From positions 3,776,501 to 3,840,500 of the forward strand of contig OX359193.1 in NCBI GenBank assembly GCA_947172415.1: a stretch of DNA of 64,000 bases. Reading direction: 5' to 3'. The translations under genes and the position numbers were made by a program. This DNA comes from Chondrosia reniformis. Taxonomy: Eukaryota; Porifera; Demospongiae; Chondrillida; Chondrillidae. Positions 22,801 to 34,800 of this stretch are shown piece after piece. The notes beneath the pieces were generated by a model, which was not told the origin of the DNA, made no database searches, and worked only from the letters and a program-made list of their open reading frames with translations. The stretch's first letter is position 1, and each line of letters starts with the position of its first letter.

Positions 22801-25800
22801 GGTCTTTAAACAAGTGAAACAATACACCACATCTTTAAACTCATCATAGTTAGTCTGGCCTGCCAGACTTTACATCCACTATGCGTTGAAAGTAAAGTCT
22901 GGTGTAACTCGTATTCAAATTTTGTGCAAAGTGGGCGGAGTTAACCCTTTCTCGTGCCATTTAATGTATCTGCACAAGAATGGAGAATGGTCAGGAATCG
23001 GTGTGAACTCTATACTTATAGGTATTCTAGACTACACGTAGTTTGGTGTAGCTAAGGTAGTGTAACGTCAGCGCAGGAATGACAGACAAAATATTAGAAT
23101 TGTATTCTTTGCCATTGTTGCATTTAAGCATATGTGTTGTACACGAGTTTTACAAGCGTTTAGCAATCTGATTGGACATTCCCAAAGTCAGTTTTTGCAC
23201 AAAACTTGTTAGACCACACCTTTCAACACGTAGCGGATGTAAGGTTTGGTAAGCCAGATCACATCATAGTAAAACCATGGCCATCTTTTGAACCACGAGG
23301 CTGAATATTGCACTGAACAACCTTTGTTTTTCTGAAGTTGCGTTTAGGGAAGGAGAATGTGATGGGTTGATGGGGTTTGTCGGCATCAAGCAATGTACCA
23401 CAGGCACTGCTTTGAATTTCTGAAGTTGTAGAGGAGGCCATTGCAACTGATCGCTTTCTGTTTTGTTCTGTAGGGGCAATATACAAAAATGTGACTGTTA
23501 TACGTAATTATAAACCATATGACACTGATTGCACAATAGTTCAAGAAAATGGAGTTTACAAGTCATTCGAATGTGAAGAAAGCCTTTTCCAGTCCTGTTG
23601 ACTCAGGTAAGAGTCACAATGCAATACAAAGGAGATAAATAGAATTTGCTGTGGCCGCTACAGTTCCGAAGCCTCTGTGGATCAATAACATATTTACTGA
23701 GAAGGGGTTCAGTTTTTCTTCTTTGTTCTGTAAACATGAGCTCAGCTAGAAATTCAATGAGTGGAGGAGTTACAGTACTTTATATTTAGTTATCTATATT
23801 GGCTGTTGGTGAATTCATAGATTTAATGAAAAACGTATTAAGTATTCTTTAATTTTAGGTTTTATATAATCAGCATGAGATTTCATTTTCTATTCCCTGG
23901 AGCTTTGACATTTTGGTTGTTTTTTTGGACAGGTTGGAAGGTTATGAACCTTCTTTAATGAATAGGAAAGATGACTGGTATTTAGAGAAGCATATTGTAA
24001 AATATTAATCAGGTTTTTGGCAGCACAAATGTTTCACCACATACCTTAATAGCATATAAATGCTAGCACTCTCCAAAAAAACAAGTCGGTGATAACGCAT
24101 GAATTTCTCAAAGAATTGCAAGAATTAAAACTCGGAAAAAACCTTAAGAACACTTCTCTCACTTCAAATATTAATTCACAACAACAAGTACAAGACACAT
24201 GTAACCAAATGAAACCAGTTTCTATAAGTGATTATTAATTACAAGTCAAATGCACACCACGCACAATCAATATCGTTTCTAACATGGTTACATAAATACA
24301 GATACAACACACAATAGCCTGTCTTTATCTCTATTTTGCTGCCTTCAGGTCTTGAATGGTGTTAAATCAATTACATGTACTGCCTAGAATCACAGGGCAA
24401 ATAAGCTCTTGAGCATCACAGAGGAACTCATTATGCATTCTACTAGCATGTCTTTAATAAAATGTTTGCTACCCTGTCAAAATTTAGTTGAAGATAGGAT
24501 AGCATGTGTTGGTTCACGAGGCTGCTATTATTAGTTTACTGTTAGTGCATTTTATCATTAAGTGTTTGTTCTGTGAATTATTCTGAAACTTTTTGAGCTT
24601 TACGAAAGCCCATTAGCTAGAATACTATCACTACGCAGCAACTGGAATATATTTTGTGTGTTTTTGCTGAAAGCACCCAAAGTGTTTAGACTGTCAAGAA
24701 TGTTATTACCAGTGTCTTCTTTTCTTCCACTGAGACTAGTCATTGTAAGCTGAATTGATAGATGATGTTCTAAGCTTTTTGTGGATTGCCTCTTTATAGA
24801 ATAAAAGAAATGAGATGAAAATAGGGGACTTTAAGATATGTAGCCCATCTTAAAGCTGTGATATCTCATCAGTCCATAGTCAAATGATGGGACATTACAG
24901 CATAAAGATAGGCTTCTGATCGTAAATTTCTTCTTTTTCATATTTAGGGATCAGCCACAAGTTGGCTGTATCCCTAATGTACTGATAAGGAAACCACAAG
25001 TATTTCAGCTTTTGAGAGTGTATTTCAGCAGATAGCCACTTGAAATCTCCATTGTATGCCATACTGATGAGTCCTAATAAGGACAAAACAGCACTGTCTA
25101 TGGCTCAACCATCTCTTTCGTGTGCTATGGGGAGACCCTGGTGTTCCCATCAAGTGAACTTTAGTTCCATCCTTTGCTCAGGAGACATGAGTGGGTTGGG
25201 AAATTATCCTGAGTCAAATGATGAGGCAAGAAAAGAAGAAAATATTTTGTAACCATTTAAGTCATATCTCTTATTTTAGCAACTGAGCAGGGCAAAGCTG
25301 AAAGAAGACGATAATGAAGCTCCATCTTAGATTGTCCTACCCTGCAGCTATGTTGGGTAGTCTGTCTTAAGCTTAATTGGCATGTAGTTGTTGATTCTTC
25401 TCCTGATTCAATGGGTGTTTTACTTAAAACCAAAAATATATATGACAAAGTCTGTCCATGTCAGAAACATTTTAGGTCGCTTCATCTCCTATTAGAAAAG
25501 AGGGCTAATACCTTGAGGAGTAATCTTCCTATGAATACTTTGTTGTTGAATGTACTGCTTAACAATCTTGGTTGCATTGTATTAATTGTGTGCTGATTCA
25601 TATAAAGTATTTCAACAATCATATTCTTTAATTGCATTGAGACAGAATCTTTCTGTTTGCAAATGCTTGAAGTAAAACAAGGCAGCCAATTCAATACACA
25701 ATCTATAAACAGAAACATAATCCTAATGTCCATGAAGTGTAGATATTTATTTCTATTATATTAATGTGACATCATAAAATGTGTTTGTTACTTGCGAAAC

Positions 25801-28800
25801 ATAGCATTGAAGCTAGTAGTGAATTTCATCAAGTGCATGGTTTAGTTTATGCACTGAAGGTTGCTGATACAAAGGGAAAGGAGTTGGAACTGAGTTAGAA
25901 CCATGAAGAGTACCTGTTGAGATAGATAAATGGGAGAAGACATCTAAAGGGAGATTAAGCTGCCAATTTAAATATTTTTATTCCTGCTGTATGTTCAGGA
26001 CAGTTCCTCTCATGTACTGTTTACACAGCTACAAGTAATATGTTGTTCCTATCGGGAAGGATCAATGTGTGTCCCGTTTGGCTTATATGTTTTGCGTTTG
26101 TGCTATATACTTAAGAGCTTGATATTAATTATAGCTCTTCTTGACTTCTTGTTTGAAAGAGTTAACCCGTTTTTTCTGTTGAACGCAGATGAGGAGTCAA
26201 TTAAGTTTATTGAAAAATCAATGGAGAAGGTACATATGGCTTTTTCAATAATTTAACTACTACTGCTGTCATGTCTCTAAACTAATTATACTGCATTTTA
26301 TAGGTAAAGCAGTCAAAGGATGGAAGAATCCTTTGTATGGTAGCTATTGGCAAGCTTTATCTAAACCTTGGCAATATTTCTGAAGTAAAAGTTAGTGATA
26401 CATTACATTATATTAGATATATACGTATACAGACTGTATATAATAAATCTGTAAATATACACAGACATATATTAAATAAACTCTTTTGTTGCTTAATTGA
26501 TAATAGAATTGGTGCGTTCTTGTCGTCTGTTCTTTTGCTGATATGTATGTAAATGTAGAGTTATAGGCCAATGGCAAGGACTATAGCCAAAATATAGTAT
26601 AGACCAAGTCGGAGCCAAGCCTGTGTAATTATTTTTCAATGGAAATTCAATGTGTTGGGCTATAACTGATTTATACCTCATTTTGATGGCATTTGGGCAG
26701 TCCGGGATCAAAATCGCCAAAAAGCAAACAAATGCGTGAAATTTGCTTCAAGGACTGCTGGTAACGTAGAAAATGAATGTATATGGCTTTTCATTTTATA
26801 TTCAGACTTGCTTAGGTCCTATCATACTAATCCCGCTGTATATGGTGGATAATGACCCCATTTCAGGTTGTTGCCATGAAACTTGTTATTTATGCTACAT
26901 GCAGGATAATTAAAAATATGTTTCTGTTTTATTGTATAGTCAATGATGGTGGAAGCTGGGGCTCAGTTGGATTCTTTAAATGGAGTTACGAAAGCACACG
27001 CTCCATATTATGACCTATGTATTATGTTTTACAAGGTATGTTTCTGTGTCCATTAGCAGTTACTGAATGTGAAGCAGATTTATCTTTATTTTGATATTAG
27101 CAAATTGGAGATCATAACCGTTACTATGGCGATGCACTACGTTTCCTTGGCTGTGTAGATCTGAATGATTTGCCACTGCCAGATCAAATGGAAAGAGCTT
27201 ACCATCTTAGTCTAGCTGCCCTGCTTGGTGATCAAGTGTATAATTTTGGAGAGTTGGTATGCTTATTTTTGTAATGCTGTTACCACATACTTATATAATT
27301 AAATTCTTGAATCTGCTGAAAACACTAAATATTAAGAATATAGGGTGGCACAGGATAAGAGACGGCTATATCTCTAAAATAATTAAACAAGAGATTAATC
27401 TTGTTTGTTCAATATACGTATTGATTGCAGTGTTCAAATGTATCTACTCTCCAGACACCTTTTCCTTGGCAGCTGCTTCTGTAACCAATAATAAGAATTT
27501 CTCCATTTCATTTGATCTTTGTTTCCTATTATCTAGAAACAGTTGCCAAAATAAAGTTGACTGGAGAAACCCAATGTATTATTCTGTTTTCCCGTTGTAC
27601 CAATATTATGACATTTAGTCAATTTACTGGAAAAATCGATTTACTAAATCTGATTCATGATTTGTAATTTGTATCACAATTGCTAAATCTAAGGCCTTTG
27701 GTGTATGTACGTCAACTGATAGTTTAGGGTAACATTAGATTTATTAACCCTTTATCGACTGAAAGCCACATTTGTGGTTCAAAATTTAATAGACCGTTTT
27801 TGATGGCAAAGTTAAATAATCGTACAATCTTTCTGAAATTCATAATAATCGATAGCGCTTATACAGTGTAATATACGTGTAAAATATTATAGGTTTCCAC
27901 AGTAGTATAACTGTTTTATGAAGATAAGTATTACATATGGCAAATATATGGATTACACAAGTGTTTTAGGAAAAACGCAAAATGGCCGCCAAGAGGAAGC
28001 CCTATTTTCTTGCCCAGTTTTCGGCAATAACCAATACTTTGTCTATAAACTTCAGCGAAGGTTTTTTGGATGTTATCCTAGCCAACAAAAGTACAAATGG
28101 AATTTAAAAAGGTTAGAAGAGGTAGTTTTTACACTTGTGGCACAAATGTGGCCTTCAGTCCATAAGGGGCTTGCGGTAACATTACACGCAGTCGTTAAAA
28201 AGTTAAATCCAATACATATACATAAAATATGACTTGTAATTTACTAAACCATGCAGACTTGTAGTCTTGTAGTTTGTTTCACTATTTACTAAATTTTGGA
28301 CTTCAATAAGGTCTCTCTCTGACTGGAGTATTGCCCTTACATTGATAAATTAAATTTTTGACATGCACATTCGGGTGGGCCAGCAAAAGGTTTTGTACAG
28401 CTTTGAGATATCCGAACAAGGAAGCAGTCTGACCATTCTGTTGTTGCTTCTTCCCATCCTAGATGTAGGACAGTGTTAGGCAAACAAGAAAATGGTAAAT
28501 TTAGTGTATAGTTACAACCTTATTGTGCATGTTGATCTGTGCAGGGAGCGGAGGAAGACAACTAAACATGTGCCATTAGGCTTGCAATACAGTGTTCTGA
28601 TTAAGATTATTAACCATGTAATCCGCTATATGTTGGACTAATTCAACCAATGAAACATCTAATACGTAAAGTGACAATTGTACGCGTGAGTTTATTTATG
28701 CGAATTATGCGAGTCAATTCCTGGCCGCATAAATTTCTATTTGCACTATATTAGTCAGTCATAAAAGTACGTGATCATATTTGTGGATGACTTTCACATG

Positions 28801-31800
28801 TACGTATGTTAGCGCAGTGAATGATGGCTTTGTTTCGTTACTTCCAACCTGCGAATTCTTTGCCAGCAACCGAGAAACACAGCTCGGAGATGTCGTGACA
28901 CAGTCAGCAAATGCAGCTGTTCTACGCGAGGTACAACACAGACTACAAGCAAACCAGCTGAGAAAGCGTAAGGCTTACACGGTGTTTATCGCTGAACAGA
29001 GCTGCCAAAGGGAGATATGCTTGCGAGAATGGAAATGTAGTGGCAGTCAGTCGGTAATAAAAGATGTTGCTTAATCTTGATAGACAAATACGCATAAATA
29101 TGAAGCGCATAAATTTGTTTAGAGGCCAAATTTTCCAAATTCACGTAAATTTTCACACGCATACAATTTTACCTTTATGGTATACCATTTTCCTATACAT
29201 GCTATGTCTATTCTGTAAAAAAGCCTATAGGGGAACTAAACCTGAAGATAGCTTTGAATGAAGATACAGAAATCTTTTCTTTCTTCCTTTCCTTCATCTT
29301 TTTCTCCACTGGGTCAGACAGCTGTTTCTGGGAATTCCACCCTTCATCAATGATCCTGGGAGTCTTTGTCTTATTCTTTATCTTGATCTTCTGTGAATCC
29401 TTCTAGTGTATTTTTAATGCTGCGCTGTATAATCAGATTTGTTTCCCTGTTTTGTTATAGAGTCAGTCATCTTTATATCATGAGTTAGGTTTAGTTGATT
29501 GTGAATGTAATATGTTGAGAATAGGATTTTCTAAATGTACATACAGTGCATATGGAAATATCAATTCAAATTCATTTTTTGTCTTCCTAAATAAACTATG
29601 TGGTACAATTCACATATTTTATCACTTATCTATTTACGTCAGCATGTTCCTATTTAACTAGTGGTTTATATACAGTACCTCTCTGTTCATTATTTTCTGC
29701 TAATGAATGCTTTCAGGTAAACATACAGATTATTGATTTTATAAATGTTGCTGATGCCCATTAAATCAGGTTATCATACTTGTACATAATATGAATTACC
29801 TCTCAGTGGGAACAGAGTGAAATTTATTTTCTTTAACTTGTGGTACTGGTAATACCAGATAGTTTCAGCATAGTTATTATTTCCTTTCTGTAGTTGATTC
29901 ACCCTGTTCTGGACTCCCTAAGGGACACTGAAAAACAATGGTTAATTGATCTCTTATCAGTTTTTAATTCAGGTACAAGTTTTTAGGCTTGTTGATGCTT
30001 ATCACTTAGTCTTGAAGTGCACTCTTTGTAATTTGTGGACATTTATTCCACAGGCTTGAACCTTTTCTCTTTTTCTGTTGTTTCCAACATTTAAGGGGGT
30101 TACACTTTCCTGTAACTGTTGATGTTTCCTGCAAGCATTGTATAGTCATTATATCCTATATGTTTAGTCACATGTTAGGCCCAGTGTGATGGTGTCATGT
30201 AAATGTATATATCCTTGCTGTAGCGTTATTTTTGGTATAGGCAACTTAGTTTGATTGTATAATCAAGAATTTAATGTAAACTCTTACATTTGAACATATA
30301 TTTTGTGCTATATGGACAGTCTGTTGGCGTGAAATTTTTTAACGCAAACCTTGTATAATAATAAGTCCCTTCACTTTCCTGCTAACTGGTTTCTGTTGTA
30401 CTATTTAAGTAAGAGGAAAGGGAACAATATGAAGAGGGGCTACTAATATGTCAGTTAAGTCAATATTCTCATATAAGGCTCTGCCATGCTTTTTCTCATT
30501 TTGTATATCTAGGGAACATCAGAGGATTTCTGGAGCTGAAGGACCACTGGTGTTCTCAGGTCAACCATTAAGCTGCCTTTGTATAATAGTGATTTGTTAC
30601 TTTTTATTGAATTGATACATTTTCAGATTTGGTATGTTTATTTGCTTTGAGTATGCTTTTTCGTAGCTGTAGTACATATTATGTATGTACATCCCCCACA
30701 GAGCACATGAACCCAACCAACAGCAAAGAATGTCTTTTCTCTTGACTTTTTGACACAAATAACTGTCATTTTATGATTTCCTCTTTACAGCCTGATTTAA
30801 GAGAAAATGAAGGTAACCTGTTGCAGAAAATCCAGTTGCTTGCTCTGATGGAGGTATTAAATTGGAATATATTGGTATATAAATTGTTTTATTTGTATAA
30901 TATGTTTCCTTTTCCCACAAGTTAACGTTCAAGCGACCAGCAAATGAAAGAACATTGAAGTTTGATGATGTAGCTGAGTGCACAATGATCAGTTCTGGAG
31001 AGGTTAGTGAAGACACTGTTCATAAAGGAATGCTTAGAAAGAAGTGTTATGCTGACCAAGTATAATCATTCAGTAAATCCCTACAATTTAAGAAAATCTC
31101 TTAGAATTGATACACCTCTTATTTAATTGGTTAGAATTTTATAATCTGGACGATGTGCATAAATAGCAGTTTTCATATGAATAAAAGGGTTGGTCGTGTT
31201 AACAATACAGTCGACTTAACAATACAATCGACTCCACTTATAATGAACTTGCTCATAACAAATTTTGGGTTATAAAGAAAGGTTGTCAAAAAACAATTTC
31301 CTGTCCATTTAATTACTTCTGTTTATATCAAACAAACTTCTATTATAACAAATGTGTTAACTTATGATTATGTATGTGTGAAGCCAAAAACGGCTTTATT
31401 TATCAATCTTAAACCAAAGTTACTGGACAAAGTGGATGAAGGGAGGAAGGAGAAGTTTAGTTGAAAAATCCACCCTGAGTACCATTAATATACCATTAAT
31501 GGTACTCAGTACGTAATTTTAATTTTGTAAGTATTCTACAGCTGTTTACTGAATTCATACTGCATTGATGAGTAGTTTATTTGTATAGTTATACCTTAGT
31601 ATATTGTAACTTGTACTGTATATACAAATAACATACATTTAGTTATGAAGAACTTCTTTCTAAAGAACAATTATGCTGGGATTTTGGTGTTATATCAGGA
31701 GTCGACTGTATTATAAATTGTACATGGACATACTAAATGAAATTCTGTTATAAGGAACCTTTTTCTCCTTATTTACATACATAGGTCGAAAAGCTACTAA

Positions 31801-34800
31801 TGAAAGCATTGTCACTGAAGCTTCTGAAAGGTAGTTGACACTAGATTGAATAAAAACATTACAAGTAGTTCGAGTTTAAAAACTTCAATCAAAATTAACT
31901 CGAACTACTTGGCCACTTCGTTGGGATTTAATATATATATTCATAATCTTAACCATTGAGGATGCTTAAGTGTCCTGAACGTTATAAATAATAATGGAAA
32001 AGCTTCGTTGACTAAAGCTTCCTGAATGCCGCCATTTGGAAAAACTATGTATTTACGTATCAGAGAGTACAGTAGTACAGTAGTACTCTCTACAGTAGTA
32101 CTCTCTAAGTAGGATTAGCCGGAAAAAAAGATGGCCGCCCTATCTAATGTATTACCAATTAACACCTCATAAATCGTCAATGAAGCGATTTTTGATTATA
32201 TTCGGTTATTTGCAGCCATTCATGTGCTTTTTTCTAAATGCCAAAACGTCTTTCGACGCTCTACAGCATTCAGAAAGCGGTTAACCAGGAATAGGCCCAT
32301 TCCCGAAATTCATGTTTTCTTTTTTGTCAAATGGACTAGCACTAATATGCGAACTTATGCGGCCACGTACAAGTTATAATTCGTTATAAATGTTTCCGAA
32401 CTAGGGAATAGACAGCCCTAAATCTGAATGCGCTCTACGGGAAACAGGTTAATTATGAAAAGCCAAAATTGTGGTCTTCTCGGCCGCCATTTTTAAAAAA
32501 GAGATCATGGTTTTCGGCATATTTCTCTTGTCTAAGAAGTTATATTGAGATTTTTGAAAAGGAAACTTTCAAATCAATTTAAAACAAGTAATATTAAGAA
32601 GAAAAAAGGGGGAATACAAGTAAATAAAAAACATTTACAAAAATGATGTTAGAAGTAGGAATGGCAGTGTTCACTAATACATCTGCAAAAAGTATCGAAA
32701 CTAGACAGTGATTATATAAGGCCTAATCATACAGAAGTTGCTTGTATACTGAAATTTAAGTAACTTAACCATACACTTCTGTGTTTGGGCACACCATTCC
32801 TACTTCAGCTTAGTGCGTTATAATATAACAGTGATTGGCACATCTAGAATAAGTAACGAAACAAGAATGTGATCATATGGTAAGGCTAACATTGCAGAAG
32901 TGGCATACTGAAACTTAACTATACACATCACTTCTATGTTTGGATCGCATCGATCCCTACTTCTAGTATATCCATGATGCGCCCAAACATAGAAGTGATG
33001 TGTATAGTTAGGTTTCAGTATGCCACTTCTGCAATGTTAGCCTTACCATATGATCACTTTCTTGTTTCATTAATTATTCTAGATGTGCCAATCACTGTTA
33101 TAGTGCCATCTACACTATAGTTACGTAAATATGTACTATTAGCTAGCATGAAAACTCAAGTCACTGTCTATGTATATATTATGCAGGGCGACCAGGAAGG
33201 CCAGCTTTAGCTAACGGGACACTTCCTGCTAAAAATTAATAACATCAAAGGGTCGTGGGGCGCATAGCGCCCACAAACTCAAATTACTTCCTGGTTCTAG
33301 ATGTCTGGTTAACCGATTGTGGTCGGCGTTTGAGGCCATATCTTGTAGAAAACCTCTGTGCACAAGCTTTACGTTATACAGTATTAGTAAATGTGGTTTC
33401 TAAATCCTTTTCGTTCATGCAATATTGGACGCAAAGGAAGAGAGAGTTAATTTTTAGGCTAGAAAACGAAAGCCAGCCTAGTCTCGTGTAGCCCAGACCA
33501 CTATTTCACCTTCATATGTACTTGATGACATCACACAAGCAGCGAAATGGTGTCTGGTGAATAGCCCATACCGTTTTTGTTTTGGGCGGTAACTAATTAG
33601 TAACTTCTGTTAACAAAACGGTTAGAAACGAAAGCACTTCGCAAACAGTGGAAAGTCAGCGCTTTGCAGGTTGATCGGTTAGCAAACTCATGTACGGCAT
33701 CGTAAATTCTGACAATTTTGAAGCAACAAAGCTCAATTGTCCTGCTGTCTACAGCCGGCAAGTTCCAATTTGCAAAATCTTTCTCGGTCACAACGCATTA
33801 TAAGCTATGAATATCATTGTTGCCATGGTAACTGAATATTAATGAGCCACCAAGTTCTGATGGCTCAGAACAAAAATAGCATTGGCTATTCACCTGACCC
33901 TATTTCATTGACCGTGTGACATCATCAAGAAAATATGAATGCGAAATAGCAGTCTGGGATACGCGAGACTAAAGCCAGCCAAGCGTCTGATTTCTAAAAA
34001 CAATATAGGCGTGCCAAAAAAACAAAAATCGAAATGTTGATGATTTATTGGGTGTTAGTTGAAAATACATTGAGTAGGGCAGCCATGTTTTTTGGCCAAT
34101 CCTAATTAGAGAGTACTAGGGTGCGAAAGGTTTCCCTATATTGTGTATGGCTTCCTGTTTGTAACCTTGTATATATTTATATCTGTCACCAAAATGGCGG
34201 ACACTTGGCTGGCTTTCGTTTTATAGCATACCAATTAGTTTTCTCTTCCTTTGCGAACATTGAACCAATGATAAGGATTTAGAAACTACCTTTACTAATA
34301 CTATAATGTAAAGCTTGTGCTAAATTGTTTTCTACGAGACATGGCCTTGACATCGATGGCAATCAAGATGGAATCAGTTAACTGGACATCTAAGAACCAG
34401 CAAGTAATTAGAGTATGGGGGCGCCAGGCGACCCACGCGGTTTTTAAACTCAAAATACTTGTTTCTGGATTTGTTGTTTTTGTTATTAGGCTTTATAGAT
34501 GAGGTATGTCAAGAAGTTAACATGACCTGGGTCCAACCTAGAGTTTTAGATCATGTACAGGTTAGTACAGTACTCATCTTGTTGATGCTGATGGACTGTT
34601 ACATAGCCGATAGGTATTGTATCACATATTAAATAATAGGAGAGATGGAAAGGCTCTTTTATGGTTTAGGGCCTTGTGTATATGCTTGAGATCACTTCTT
34701 ATTGCTGCCATTGTTGCAGAAAGGCTACGTTTGATAAATTATTTAGACAAGACGTTGTCCCAGTAAATTTTGATTTTCCCTTCTCTGTTGCCTCCCAGGT

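Larger units (their letters stand above)
19760..23486 (-). pseudogene. hAT transposase with TTF-type zinc finger, broken and twice invaded
   Basis: It lies in PSMD13 intron 4. In order on the minus strand: FPKRNFRK (about 23350), [20 protein letters not shown] interrupted by a [23 protein letters not shown] (22770-22710), [20 protein letters not shown] (about 22530), AHRGLRGMK (about 22360), [19 protein letters not shown] (about 22200). A second inserted element follows, then [11 protein letters not shown] (about 21010), [14 protein letters not shown] (about 20750) and a C-terminal dimerisation block [11 protein letters not shown] (about 19950), then TQNRLNS and VANDF in the tail. The block order matches the ZMYM/TTF-type hAT group. 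Breaks include frameshifts near 23310 and 22570, and a TGA inside the dimerisation region near 19920. Confidence 0.85.

Noticed and set aside
23551-23608. ATG-started segment [19 protein letters not shown] before a GTAAG, as PSMD13 exon 1
   Set aside because: The real first exon at 4893-4990 matches the family and fits the phase of exon 2.
26065-26256. Extension of PSMD13 exon 5 upstream through [11 protein letters not shown]
   Set aside because: FERVNP resembles the conserved F-E-x-R-I-N-P of RPN9, but exons 3 and 4 ([19 protein letters not shown]) supply that part and join in phase at 26189, so this is coincidence.
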